Below, one piece after another: positions 1-11,708 of a stretch of DNA of 64,000 bases. The stretch comes from Ulva prolifera (taxonomy: Eukaryota; Chlorophyta; Ulvophyceae; Ulvales; Ulvaceae): the NCBI GenBank assembly GCA_023078555.1, contig CM041200.1:3996936-4060935 (forward strand), given 5' to 3'. A program made the position numbers and the translations under genes. Numbering within the stretch: position 1 is the first letter of the stretch; each line of letters starts with the position of its first letter. The notes below the pieces were generated by a model, which worked only from the letters and a program-made list of their open reading frames with translations, had not been told where the DNA came from and searched no databases.

Positions 1-1660
1 GGCCGGTGACCAAGGCTGGCGCAGTGTGGTGGCGTTCACATGACAGTGTACCGTGAGTTCTGCGGTGAGGCTTGATGATGCGGCCCCCCTGTGCTGTTAG
101 CTGACTAGACTGGAGGAGTGGCACTGCATTGAGATGCAGTGGTCTGCTGCTAGAGGGACTTTTGCTCATGGACTGATGCCCAAGCTGGTCAGCGCCATGG
201 GCAGCACAGCAAATCGTCCCGGCCGTGACCAGCTATCGGGCGACTTAGATCACATGATGTGTTAACGCCGTTCGGACAGTTTGCAACAGTAGTACAGAGA
301 CTTCAGCAAGCCATCATGGCTGCCACGTCTCGTGACTTCCAGTAGTGTATGCCAACGACCAAATGGCTATGCGGAGGTGTGTGCCGGTCTGAAATCGACC
401 ATGCTGAGATTCGACGGCAGATGCGCACAACCACAGAGCGGGTGCAGTTGGCTCCTGTAGCCTGCCCACCTGAGTGCTTCATTCCTGCCGCAGATGCTGT
501 TGCTTGTCACACACGCCAACCTGTGACAATGAAACAGCTTGGGACTGGCAGGCAGACGGTTTTTTTTTGGTGCACCCTTGTATCAGCCTTGCAATTACAG
601 GACGTAATTTCGGATCACCTGGATGATTCGGGAGCATCTGGACACCATGCTAATGCTGCTGACGACCTGCAAACCCAGTAGTGCTGACCACAGTGTTTTC
701 TGGCGGCACTATGATCTGACTGCCCGGCATGAGTTGCACTGATACATGATGGCAGATTGGCTGCTATATATACAGATTGGCTGTCATGGCTTTGAAAAGT
801 ATAGATTGTGCACGATGTGCCACCTGAGAGAGTGCACGCTGGTGACACGGTGGCATGCTGCGGCCAGACAGGCTGTGACGAGTGCAAGCTGGAGTATCAT
901 CAGATGTTCAATTAGTTCAGAGCAAGTATTCCAGCTGGTTACATTGCAAAAGGAATGTTGCCGGCTGCACCAGCTCGCCACTCATATCCTGTCAATCACA
1001 TACAGAAATCTACCACAAAATCTTTCTCTACAAAATTTGGACAAAACCGCATTTCCACATTAAGAAGTATGATTCCTTCCTGAGAGTGAAATTGGGTCAG
1101 AAAGTCCACTTCAACACACAGACTGACACCCTGTGCACCAGAACGACATGCACTGTTGTCAGATCGTGTTCAACACATGGTCAGCCAGCGGGATCGATGC
1201 CAAGGCTCTACACTATTGTTGCATTGTCACATCATCCATCCCATCTACCACATCATGTACAAATTCATCAATGAGACGATGCGGCATACAGCACCACGGC
1301 AGGATGCCATGTACATCTAAGCACTGCGCCATTTGCGAGTATATGCGCAGCTACCAATCTATCATTTGACCATCATCTCCCTCAGGCCTGGCCCAGTCCA
1401 ACCCGCACAAATCACAAAATCAGCCAGCATGCAGACTACGTCTAGTGGCGGCAGCCGTTCAGCCACAACTGCACACTGACCAATCACAACGCACTTGCCT
1501 ACCTCTACACGCATGATCCACAGTGCAAGCGCCACACGCTCAAGGCACCACACCCAGCTCCGCCACACCAAGATTTACACCGCCCTGACACGGCATCGCA
1601 CAGGCCCCAGCAAGCGGCCAGCACCGGCACAGCGCCGCACACCGGCTTCCAGGGCACATG
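1..1660. other. No gene recognised
   Basis: Short open frames exist on both strands, but none contains a domain I recognise or joins to a neighbour through plausible splice sites. The last part is the 3' flank of the aminotransferase gene on the minus strand. It could hold exons of a gene lying mostly outside the window. Confidence 0.5.
1575..1579 (-). terminator. TGTAA poly(A)-signal candidate of the aminotransferase gene
   Basis: TGTAA is read on the minus strand about 80 nt past the stop codon. This is the chlorophyte polyadenylation motif at its usual distance. It is a five-base motif, so chance occurrence is possible. Confidence 0.4.
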
Positions 1661-3125
1661 TCATACCTGCCGGCAGTGGCGCTCCTGGAAACTCAGCATG
1701 AAGAAGCACAGCGCATGCAGCGCCTCGTCGGGGATGCCGTTGTACATGCAGACCCGCAGGCCGCCGACACTGTGGTGGCCGGCGAGCTGGTAGAGGCCTG
1801 CGGCCTTGGCTTCCTCGATGAACAGCGCCTCCAGCGCGATGTCCCCGCCCCGGATCCGGAATGGCACGCTCGTACGGGAGCGGCACTCGGGTGCAACGTT
1901 GTTGCTGTAGAACCCGCCCGAGCTGTCCAGGATGCTGTAGAACTGCACACAGCGCAACCCGTCCACCCACACCCCACATCACCCTTCCTTGGTACAGTTT
2001 GGAACTTGCTTGTGCAATCAAGGAGTTGTCAAGGTCATGTGTGCGACTCGGCTAGTGAATATGAATCAACATCTTGTTGTGCGTAATACCGTACTAAATT
2101 CAGTCCATCGACATGTAACACATAACGCTAGGTTTTCTAGGTACCCAGCTAGGTATACATAATCAGTAGTTTTAGGGGCGACTGGCGCAACAAAAACTAG
2201 ATTTATTAGACCTAGACTACATGAAACGTGCTGCCTATTTTGTCGATGGACTTGGTTCAGTACGGTAGTCACGTCTGCTCAGGGAGCCTGGATGCTATTG
2301 TATTGCCATGCCTCTGGCGTTGCGCATGGGACGGCGGCGTGAACCCGTACACAGGGCGTGTCAAGCTGAGCTGCTGCAGCCGAGGGCCTTGCCCGGAGAT
2401 GCTGTGTGGCAATCGACGCTGTCATTCCTGGCACAGGTCAGCCCAAGGGCTGCCAGCTCTTGCTGGTAGCGGGCACAACCGGGGACACCGGTCATGGAAG
2501 CAGCCATCAGGCTCTCATGCTCTGTGTGTGTGACAGAGTGGGTCTCCATGTGGAGTGGCATGCTGGACTGAGCCGCACCTCCCGGGCACGTTTCAGGACC
2601 TTCTGCTGCACCACATCCAAGCCGCCCTGCTGGATCAGCCCATCAGTGATGGTCTTCATCGCCCAGATGGCAAAGGTGCATTGAGTGTTGTACAGGTTGG
2701 CATGTTGATACATGTTTTGCCAGGAGAGCACCGAGGGGACCTGCAGACAACGCAGATGTCACCAGAGGCACACGCCGAAAGTGGCACGGATGACGGCACT
2801 GCTGGCAACCTTGCGGTGAAGCATGATGCTACATCACAGCATGATGCTACAATACAGCAGATGATGCACAGAAGATGCATGCCATCATCATATGGCTGCA
2901 TGATATTATGTGTTGACTGATGACTGATGCTGGTTGCGTGCAAGTGCTTGCCGACCTTCGCTCGTACTGGCGGTCCAGGCAGGCATCATAAGTGCGGCCC
3001 CCAGCCCTCTAGGCAGTGGCAGTGCCACAAGCACAGCCGTGTCTTTTGTGCATATGTAGTCCCGTGAACTCGAAGTTGTCAATGTCCAACAGGATACGGC
3101 TCAGTAACTTCAGATTTACTTTATT

Positions 3126-3181
<56 letters not shown>

Positions 3182-3569
3182 CCCCTGAAGCCACTTAGTG
3201 ACTTCTACTTCTTGGTAGTCCACTGGCAGGCATTCGGTGTTACGCGAGCTTAACAATTCCTATGCAATGACGAGCACATATGGTCTCCTATTTGGTAGTC
3301 CACCGGCAAGCATGCTGTGTTGCTCGAGCTTAACGATTCCAATGCAGTGATCAGCACATGTGGTTGAAGGTGCAGCACAGTACCTGAGGGCAGGCCCTGT
3401 CCAGAAGGTCCTCTCTAACAATTACGACACATACTCCTGCTGGGCCCAGGTTTTTACCACCGCTGGCATAGATCACCCCATACTTCGAGACATCAACTGG
3501 CCTGCATGCGCAGATCCAATGCTGTGGATTGATGTGCTAGAACCGCACCCTAACCATCAAGCATACCTG

Positions 3570-3615
<46 letters not shown>

Positions 3616-5163
3616 ACTCGTCAAGAGAGACTGTCAAGAGATCTCTGATTGGGGGGGGGGGGGGGGGGGGGGGGGGATCTCCAATCAGGATCACAGTTCG
3701 TGTGCACCCCCTGCGCTATTCCCCCACAAATCAGAAGCTACGCCAAGCGAGAGCAACGGCTATCCGTCAACATGTGGTAAACGGCAGACTTTTTTTGCAC
3801 GTGTACAGGCAGCACGATGGCTGCGACTGTGAACCTGGGATGTACAGGGACAGAGCACTGCTGTTCCGAACAGATTCACACATGCATGGGGCAACAGCTT
3901 GGAAGCAGCTCACCTGGACAGCAGTGTGCTCGTCATATCGGCCACCAACACCGCGTCCCCAACGTCGATGTCAGGCAGCTCCAGGCCTTCGATGGTCTCA
4001 TTGGTGACAATGTGCAGATAAGCGGCAGATGGATCAATGTTCCTGCACAGCTGATCGTCTTATGCTCGAACGGACGTGTAACGCTGCAATGGCAGAAACT
4101 CATCGCTGTGTACGTGGCCTTGGGCGGCGTATATATGCATGTTGGTGTCAGCTAATTGCTGACATGAGCTGAAGTGTACATGTCAGCAATTCTTCAACAC
4201 GTCTCGGCGCCGAGCCCGAGCGAATCTACCGTGATTGACAGGCAGTACAGCACAGAACAGCATGAAGCTATGTCGAGACGATTGTTCCGTAACGAAGTTC
4301 GTCGCGGCAAATGTCGATCACGTCTCGACACCAGCTGACGTCACGATCGACATTTAAACTGTATGTATATATGGGGAGATCGAGACAGTAGGCCGAGCGA
4401 GAGATGCACGTGTGTCTGACAAGCCACAGCGATCACAGCTACGAGGGTGAATGCTGTACCATTGAGACACGTCCGGGTAGCGGAGCTGTCCAGACGAAGC
4501 GTCAACGCCAGCAGTAGCCGGTTCCGTGACGTGACGCATGTACTTGACGCCCTCTGCCTTCGCCCTCTCGCTCCAGAATCCTCCATTGAGGTACTGGGCA
4601 TGGTCATTGGAGCCTGCAAAGACGCCTGTCTGAGTCTGTGCATTCGTGCCCGGACTGGCAGATGGAAAGCTTGAGCACGTCATGTCGAAGTGCTGGCGTC
4701 AAATCATGCCATCCGCACCACATAAGTTCAGCGGAACAGCAGCAAACTGGCCGTGAGCTCCGCCCTGCATGTACCCACAGATTTATTTCTGAGTTCCTGG
4801 TTTGTTGGCTGTTGACTGCGTGCCTCACGGCCAGAGTTCGCGGACCTGGAAGAGCAGAATTTTGTAATTGTCCGGCACCGACAGCAGCAATCTAATGTTC
4901 TCCACCGCAGCTGAGATGATCGTTTGCACAGGACCACCCTTATCGCGCTGGGACATCTCGATCAAGCTGACTCCTGTGCCTTGGAAGTCGCAGAAGCTTT
5001 TCCACATGGTGACCATGGCATCGCTGTCCAGCATTGCCGGTCCAGCGCAGAAGTTGAAAGATCGCTTTACTGCATGAACTGTACCATCTGCAAGCTGAAT
5101 AATCGGACCATCCGTTCCAATCAACGGATATCCCGCCTCGCCTTTGCCTGCTCCTTTACCCAT
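1661..5163 (-). CDS. serC: Phosphoserine aminotransferase (serine biosynthesis), 7 exons
   Basis: PLP enzyme making 3-phosphoserine from 3-phosphohydroxypyruvate and glutamate, in the phosphorylated serine pathway (plastidic in plants). Exons 5163-4846, 4764-4719, 4613-4460, 4042-3914, 3501-3384, 2740-2579 and 1942-1661 join in phase to 402 codons, close to family length. Visible family blocks are [10 protein letters not shown] (36-45), [54 protein letters not shown] with the presumed PLP lysine K232, [20 protein letters not shown] and GHHSVGGLR (364-372). Three blocks deviate from the canonical ones: EMSQR for EmSHR, NTQC for NTPP, and GHHS for GHRS. The His and Arg of EmSHR and GHRS contact substrate phosphate in bacterial SerC. 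ATG at 5163 is the first good start. The 35 residues before FNFCAGP are not an obvious transit peptide, so an upstream exon may exist. Introns are rich in simple repeats. Confidence 0.9.
3050..3121. repeat. Dispersed repeat, copy A (intronic)
   Basis: This stretch in an intron of the aminotransferase gene resembles 28222-28295 in a legumain intron. The last 32 nt, from CAGGATACGGCTCAG to ATTTACTT, differ at two positions, and similarity extends upstream with more mismatches and small gaps. It is followed directly by a TA microsatellite, as the 3' ends of SINE-type elements often are. Family unknown. Confidence 0.6.
3128..3178. repeat. (TA)n microsatellite
   Basis: About 25 pure TA units in an intron of the aminotransferase gene. 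Confidence 0.97.
3211..3364. repeat. Diverged tandem duplication, 74-nt units at 80-nt period
   Basis: Copies at 3211-3284 and 3291-3364 share TTGGTAGTCCAC, GAGCTTAAC, ATTCC and GCACAT blocks with roughly 80-85 percent identity. The second copy ends about 20 nt before the splice donor after exon 5 of the minus-strand aminotransferase gene (in genome orientation, just left of that exon). Confidence 0.8.
3571..3615. repeat. (CAA)n microsatellite
   Basis: About 15 CAA units, intronic in the aminotransferase gene. Confidence 0.95.
3651..3676. repeat. G26 homopolymer
   Basis: Uninterrupted run of 26 G, flanked by CTGATTGG on the left and its reverse complement CCAATCAG on the right, so the flanks could pair around the run. 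Intronic. Confidence 0.9.
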
Positions 5164-5701
5164 CGCAAGCCACTGACCGCTGAATACGTATTGAGTATGC
5201 GTAGAAACCGAAGCTGCACTTGTTCTGATGACGGAACTGCAAACCTTATTAACTTATTGTTTGTTGTACTGACCAGGGCTTCGGAACATACGGAGCTTGC
5301 GTCGGAGTGTATACATATGTAGGTCGCCTGCAAGGCGTCGCATCGGGTACACGTCACGCCTGGTCACCCTTAGATTTCCAGATTTTTACCGAGGACTTTT
5401 GGGGGTGAATTCGATTACAGATCTTGATCCACGCGTCGCCGCGCCGCCGCAGCGGGGTTGATCCCATGTGTCGCCGCGGCAGCAGAGGGGTACCTGGAGT
5501 TGCCCAGCTGGGCCCTGGCACAGAGGTCATGCATGCGCATGTTCGATCCTCAATGACTACATGATGAGCACAATCTGGTGCTCCTCATACGAATAACCAA
5601 TATGTCGACAACACATAGAGCACAGCGCTCGATGAAATGGTGCAGACGATCGCAAGCATCGCTGAAGTCCGATCTGCTACAGAACATGTTTGTGAAGGTA
5701 C

Positions 5702-6174
5702 AATGTCTCTGTCGGCGTTTAACGACGGTCACGACCCCGAGGCCTATAGAAAGGTGAGCTCGAGATACAGAGTATGCAAAGTAGCGATACCGGTCTGCGC
5801 GCGGTAACTACCTTTCACTGCTTTGACCTCGACTGCTTGGCCTGTCGCAGTTTACAGAGAGACGAATATTGATACTCTGTGAGATGCGACTGAGCGGGTT
5901 TTGTAGTCGTGTTTGTGGCCAATCCCATCGGACGGTGGCTGGCCTGGAGGCTCCGAACATTCAATCTCAAGATTCCTCAAGGCATGTGTCGTCGAGACAT
6001 GAACAGTATCTCGCGCGCGCCTGCAGTGCTGCCGCCACCGAAGAAACAGAATCTGCTTCAAGAAGTCATGGGCGCGCAATCTGTTGCGAGCGCGGCGCTT
6101 CAAGTTTGCCGCGTCCGGCAGCATTGCAGGCGAGTCTCGCAGTTAGCGGTCTCCAAGGGCATGTGAGGTGGTGA
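5702..6174 (+). CDS. Weak two-exon candidate, unknown
   Basis: ATG at 5702 begins MSLSAFNDGHDPEAYRK, followed by an AAG|GTGAGC donor. The next acceptor, TGTCGCAG|TTTACAG near 5850, keeps phase and continues FTERRILILCEMRLSG. The junction is well formed, but no family is recognised and the downstream part of the frame looks non-coding. It could be the start of a small gene whose later exons I could not find. Confidence 0.15.
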
Positions 6175-6489
6175 TTAATTTTGTGCAGTGCATCGAAAAC
6201 CTTCGTCAGCCACATGTCAGTGTGTGATGTCAGAAAGCCATTGCTGCGGCACCGATTGAGCAGGACCTCATCGAATTCGTCCTGAGCACAAATGAGAATA
6301 AGCAGCACTACCACCGTACACAGACTGACGCATAGACAATAAAAACTGGTGGAGGTAGCTTCGAGGGCAGTTGTAGGTGCCTGCGCCTCAGGCGTTGTTT
6401 GCAGCATGTCCGCTGCAGGAGGATGCAGTGGACAGCAGCATCAGCCCTCATGGACGATCTTGGATGATCACTCCGATCAACTCGACCAC

Positions 6490-6574
6490 TCAGTGTTTCT
6501 TTTTCATCTTCCTGTCTGACACTACATAGATCACACCGACCAGCACTCCCACATGCCCCATCACAACAGCAATC
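6490..6574 (-). CDS. Possible terminal exon of a small membrane protein ending in KKKH
   Basis: On the minus strand an acceptor (TCAG|GATT) opens 27 codons reading IAVVMGHVGVLVGVIYVV then SDRKMKKKH and a stop. This is a membrane segment followed by a dilysine tail with lysines at -3 and -4, the classical ER-retrieval signal. No upstream exon was found, so it may be a chance frame. Confidence 0.2.
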
Positions 6575-6959
6575 CTGACCGAAGCCCCAGGTGGCAATCT
6601 TCAAGGACATACTGCAGCAGTTGCTCCAGGGCCCAATCAGCCACAACTGTCTAGCCGCGACAGAAGTTGCAACGGCACAGTCCCCTCCTGCACAGATGTG
6701 TGACGTTGAATGCATTCAACAGTCTGTAAACTTCCCTGTGAGCAATGGACCTTACCATCCCAGACTTCCGTACCTAAATTCAAGCCTACAATTGGTTGAC
6801 GATTCAGTCATTGTGGTGCATCCTAGCTGGCTCAGCTGCCAACGCATACACTCTTGAAGCATGTACACTTGAAGCAGTGTGAAATTGCACTGAGACTCAT
6901 GTGTCACTGATGAGCTAGGTTACACCCGCAACAACATGCCTTCGTTGGCATGTGCAGGG

Positions 6960-7420
6960 ATTGCGGAGACGGCCTGGGCGATGCGTTGTCCTGGGTATGG
7001 TGCGGCGTGGGCCGGCGAGGCTGCGCGGCGGTGTGCCGGGCTGGCATGGTGTGCTGTGGCTCGGGGGGGTGGGGGTGGGGTTTGGGGCTAGGGCAGCCCC
7101 CGGCAGTCGGGCGGCCATAATGGGCGGCCTCAGGCAGCAGTGTGTTGGGTGTGGCCTGGTCGTGTGGGTGTGGCCCTGTCGTACGGCGGCGGGCGTTGTG
7201 GTGTTAGCGGTTGTGTTGTTGTGTGTGGGCCGTGGGGTCTGTGCGTGCGTGTGTGGGTGTGTGGGTGTGTGCTTGGAGGCCTGCGGATCTGTGTCGTTTG
7301 CTGCGCCGGTGATGGGTTTTCTGGGCATGGTGGGTTTCGCGTGCGTGGGTGTCTGGGTGTGTGCTTCGCCTGCTTGCTTCTTTCGCGATACTGCCCGCCT
7401 TGCTGCCTTTGTCCTTGTAA
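6960..7420. repeat. G/T-rich low-complexity tract
   Basis: Imperfect GTGTGGGTGTG-type runs on the plus strand. The long frames on both strands here are composition artefacts. Confidence 0.7.
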
Positions 7421-7467
7421 CACCCGCAACGAGTGGAGGCCCGCATTGGTCATTGCTCATGTGTCTA

Positions 7468-7998
7468 TCAGGTCAGCAGAGGGTCTTCACAGCACTCACC
7501 ACTGATGACATGTAGGTTGCCACAGGCAGGCGCTCCTGACCTGGCCCCCCCCCCAGGAGCTTCCCCATTTACACTACGGTATACGCGACAATAAGCCACA
7601 CCACCGTATGCGCCAGCGAGCCGTACAGATTGGCAACTGCTGTCACGAAACGAATATGCCTGCCCAACACACACCCAATTGTTTCTTAGCTGCATATGAC
7701 TGCAGTCGTTGAATTTCCAGCAGTCATTGCATGCATGGCACGTGGTTGGGGGGCTGCACCATGTTGTCGCCAGCTGCAGCAATAACTGAATGGAGATTCT
7801 GGCATTGACATCCCATCGTGCCTGCCTCTCCGACTTGATATTGGTAACACATCCCACTGTGGGAGCACATCCATTCCAGGAGCAATTTTTCCATTGCCAT
7901 GGGGCAGGACCTGTGCAGCCGGCGCGTGCCAGCATGATTGCCGCGCACCGGACGAAGTACATGACGCACGGCTGCCTTGGTTCGCCCGCAGGCACCAC
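7468..7998 (-). CDS. Cys-rich open frame, unassigned
   Basis: A 176-codon minus-strand frame with more than a dozen cysteines and no recognised domain or signal peptide. It starts from a non-ATG codon in this reading, so it would have to be an internal exon. Its length is barely above chance for GC-rich DNA. Confidence 0.12.
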   Translation of the reverse strand: MVPAGEPRQPCVMYFVRCAAIMLARAGCTGPAPWQWKNCSWNGCAPTVGCVTNIKSERQARWDVNARISIQLLLQLATTWCSPPTTCHACNDCWKFNDCSHMQLRNNWVCVGQAYSFRDSSCQSVRLAGAYGGVAYCRVYRSVNGEAPGGGARSGAPACGNLHVISGECCEDPLLT

Positions 7999-10091
7999 GG
8001 CGGTCTCACAAGGGCATCGGCCTCCTGTGAAAGTGCAGCGATGAGACCGCTATCCCTCACATCTGTGCATCCCAGGGGCCGGTCTGAGAATAATGCTTGA
8101 CAAACCCACCAAATAGGGCATCACGCCACACTCGAGGGGCCTCAGCCTCGATCCCGGGGGGGCGGAGAGGTCTCAAACAGGAGCATAGACGAGCGCACAG
8201 CAAGCCGCCGATGCTTCTTGTGGCAGAGGATTCGCGGGGGGCCCGGGAGAGACAACCCTGCCGCGGCGGAGGCCACGCCAAGGGCCACCAACCCCCCGCG
8301 GCCACCCCCCCGCAGCACCGCTGGACACCGGCGCAGCCACGGCGCACATGCAGGCCGCGGCTGCAGGCGGGCACAGGCTCCGTGCACTGAGCTAGGTGCA
8401 GCGCAGGACCGCAACGGCGTTTCTGGGTCGAGCAGCATTGCAGGGTCGGGCGCTGGCACGGTGTGCGCGGCAGATTACAGCACACATCCACCGCCAGCCG
8501 GAGAGGCAGGCAAGGCAGGCGTACCAGCGGGAAGGGGGCGAAAGGTGGAACCCTGTGGAGGACCCACACATGCACCATTCAATAGCAATACAAGCAGTGG
8601 GCCTGTGGCCATCACGATAGGACCCCGTGCTCATCCTCCTCCCGTAAATAAAGGAAATGATGGATCGTTGATGTGTACAGCAGGATGTATGAGCCGTGTC
8701 CTCGTTGGACCTTGACGACTCCGGAGGATCGGGACCACATGCCGAGGGCGGTCGTACCAGCACCCCGCAACCTGCGCCCTGTGGATCTGCCCTGCAAGCG
8801 TCTTCCTGTCTGCTCGAAGCACGGCAAGCATCGACCAGAAGTGTCCAGCGCTTTGTGCACTCTGTGTTGGTGCACAGATCGATGCATGGCGCGTAGAGGA
8901 TTTCAAGCCGAGTGCAGGGGGGTATCGTCGCAGGGGGGTATTTTGCAGCGGCAAAAAGGCAGAGGTGCATGCCAGAACAACGCAACCGAATTTGTCAGAC
9001 ATCGAGTGGAAATGGTTACACATTGATGGCAAGACGCACAGCCATGCCAGGGTTCACTGCGGAGCACAGCAGGCGGGATGGCGTAGATCGGCCACGTTCT
9101 CCCCGTGGGTGCCAGAGCACGACCTCATAGCACATTCATCCTGGCGGTGGCATGTGGCCTGGCGTTCCTGTGCCCTGCCTGGCGCTGCTGTTGAGCTCTT
9201 GTGTGAGCTGGCGCATGTGTGTTGGGAACTGAGATAGTGAAGGTTCCACAAGCGTGGAGGTCCAGGCGTGCCTATAGAGACTGATGATTGTTGTGTGCGG
9301 GTCTGAATGTGCTTTCGTTGAGGAAACTGCAAAATGGAGGGTTCAGGGCCCCGAGGTCTGCTGCTGTGCCTTGCTTGTAGTCCTGAAGGATGTGTGCGCG
9401 TAATCAGTCGCTACGCATCTTCATAGAGATGACTTGTTGCGGGGGTATAGTGCCTGGGATGCACGGTGGAGCTGCTGGGGATGAGTTCCTGTGTCGCAGC
9501 CTCAGGGCGGTCCGGCCCGAGGGGGTTTTGTTGTCCTGGTTCCGCACAGCGCAATTTATGTTTGATCCAGGCGACATCAGCAGGCAGTGGTGGCATCGTG
9601 CATCAAGAGTTTACACGAGCTGCGGGGCCCAGGTAGCTTGCCTGTACGTGCGTTGCAAGACAGCAACACATGCTTGGGCACCTGGCAATAGTCTTGAACC
9701 GTGCGACGGTCCACTGCACGTTTGCAGTGTCAATATTCTTCAACCGAAATGTTCTGAGCATGGCCAGGCGTGCTGTTCGCACATTGGCGCGCACATTGCA
9801 GCAACTCGTTTGATCGATGGTGATTCGCTGATAGGCCCAAGGGCCACGCTTCACAAAGCTGTTTTGAACGCCGCGTCCACTGCCATGAACATCCGAGGCG
9901 CTGACAATCTTGTCGCTGTTCCGTAATGACGGTGTTCTGTAAAACATGTAAGTGATGGTGTTCGAAGGCGTTTCGAACAGCGTTGCACGTCGTACCGTTG
10001 CTTCCGCTTCCCGTCCAGCCTGTGCACCAAACCAGAATCCTCTGCAAACGTGACGATCGGTGTACATCGTGGCTCAATAATTGTTGAGACC

Positions 10092-11487
10092 ATGGCGGGA
10101 GCGTCTTCCGAAGCTACGATGGACGCACAAGAAAGCTCGCTTGCTGTCTCCGGCAGCAGCTCCGGGCTGTCATACCAATTGCATCCGGTGCGTGTGATCA
10201 GATCCAGATTATTGCGACATAGTATTCTACATGTTCAGGAACAGATTGGGCCGACTGGCACCCCATAGAATGGAACAGGTTGCACTCAGCTCAAGTGTTG
10301 ACGATCTAAATGCTGTGCAGTTGGTGCTGATCAACATCAGTGACCACTTCATGCGATATAGAGTAGCAGGAAACGATGAAATGCCCAAAGTCATTGGATG
10401 TCTCCTAGGCGAGCAGACAGGTCGGCATGTTGATGTCAGCAATTCATTTGAGATGAGCCTTAAGGGCACCCCCGATTCACCTGACTTCGATAGAGATATA
10501 TACTCAGCGAAACTAGCGCAGTACGCAGAGTGTTACAAAGATCTGCATGTTTTAGGATGGTATTGCATCGGAGGCGTCCTTGGTGACATGGAGACGGTTC
10601 TGCACAAGAAGTTTGTTGAGCACAGTGACATTCAAGCGCCAATCCTTTTGATGATGAACCCTGCTCGTGTCATGGCTCCTTCTGCCAAGGAGCTGCCTCT
10701 GGACATGTATGAGTCAGGTATTGTGAACTGCTGCCCACCTGCTTGCATGTGCTGTGTTCCAGGTTTGTAGCTGTACCCTGCACCATTGCTTTACTTATTG
10801 ACAAAGTCAGCAACATCATGTCAAGTTAAGCAAGCATCGTCGTCGTTTGCAGCTTTGCAAATCATGGACGGACTACCGCGAACCCTTTTCACCAGGGTGT
10901 CGTGCGCCATGGCGACCAGTGATGCTGAAAGGATTGCAGTGAATGCTGCAGCCAGCAGTGTGCCATCAGGTGGTGGCAAGGACTCTGCACTGTCGCAGCA
11001 TTACAATTCACTTCACAGTGCTCTTGCGATGCTTTCAGAGCGAACACAGGTGATACTAGAGTATTGTCAAGAGATGGAAGCGGGAAAGACACCCTTGAAC
11101 CACGAGGTAAGGGCACACCGAGTATATTTGTATGAGCTGGCGTTTACATCGTCATGTGAATTATGATGTGCGTCTTATGTCTTCGCTGTCAAAACAGCCA
11201 GTTGGGTGCGGCGTTGGCATTCACAGTGCCTGGATGTCTTTAATTTAATAATCAGTCCTCCACACAAGTCCGCTTGGCCAAAAGATGCAGCCCCTGTCCA
11301 GGTGCTGAGAATGGTGCAAGGCCTGCTGAATCAGATGCCGACGATGTCTTCAAAAGAGTTTGAGGACGAAGTTGTCACTGAGCGCACCGATGTCGCGTTA
11401 TTGAACTTGCTGTGTATGATTACAAAAGGTATTGAAAGCTGCCACACCTTGGCAACGTGTACAAATGAAGCATTTGGTAGACGATGA
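10092..11487 (+). CDS. CSN6: COP9 signalosome subunit 6 (MPN-minus)
   Basis: Non-catalytic MPN subunit of the COP9 signalosome, which removes NEDD8/RUB from cullins. Exons 10092-10187, 10321-10717, 10853-11106 and 11269-11487 join in phase to 321 aa; human CSN6 has 327. Diagnostic blocks are SYQLHPLVLINISDHFMR, VIGCLLGEQTGRHVDVSNSFE, LGWYCIGG, LPLDMYES, ATSDAERIAVN, QVILEYCQEMEAGKTPLNHE and the helical C-terminus ERTDVALLNLLCMITKGI. The JAMM metal ligands are absent, as expected for CSN6. ATG 10092 sits directly before MAGASSEATM, and the MPN domain begins about 28 residues later. The 3' end converges on the RING gene across about 220 bp. Confidence 0.93.
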
Positions 11488-11608
11488 TTCAACACTTCTG
11501 CTTGTTTTACATGACCATGCAATCATGGTTCCCCAACATGGCATATTGTGCTTGCATCTCAAAATGACTTAGGCTACTACAATACCTCGAAGCTCAGCCA
11601 CATCGACT

Positions 11609-11613
11609 TGTAA
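11609..11613 (+). terminator. TGTAA poly(A)-signal candidate of CSN6
   Basis: TGTAA lies about 120 nt past the CSN6 stop codon. Short motif, position plausible. Confidence 0.35.
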
Positions 11614-11708
11614 TGATTGGAGTGGACCAACTAGATGGCCACGTGACAAAGTACCTGCTACAGGGACGATATACTCTGCTGGCACTGCATCCAGTAGTCG
11701 TAACACAT

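Larger units (their letters stand above)
5164..10091. other. Gene-poor region; only weak exon candidates
   Basis: Nearly 5 kb between the divergently transcribed aminotransferase and CSN6 genes. I found no stretch with recognisable domains. Weak candidates are listed separately: a plus-strand start at 5702, a minus-strand terminal exon near 6490 and a Cys-rich minus-strand frame at 7468-7998. Overlapping frames on both strands at 9390-10067 cannot be told apart without homology data. Confidence 0.5.

Noticed and set aside
3571-3676. CAA repeats and the poly-G run read as poly-Thr/poly-Gly coding sequence
   Set aside because: They fall between two exons of the minus-strand aminotransferase whose splice sites are in phase, so they are intronic simple repeats.
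6915-7515. Overlapping 181- and 187-codon frames on opposite strands
   Set aside because: Both arise from a GTGTGGG-type low-complexity tract; the peptides are Thr/Pro/His or Gly/Val/Cys runs.
9390-10067. 178-codon plus and 154-codon minus frames overlapping each other
   Set aside because: Neither has a recognised domain, a start with context, or splice partners, and they cannot both be coding. Left unannotated.
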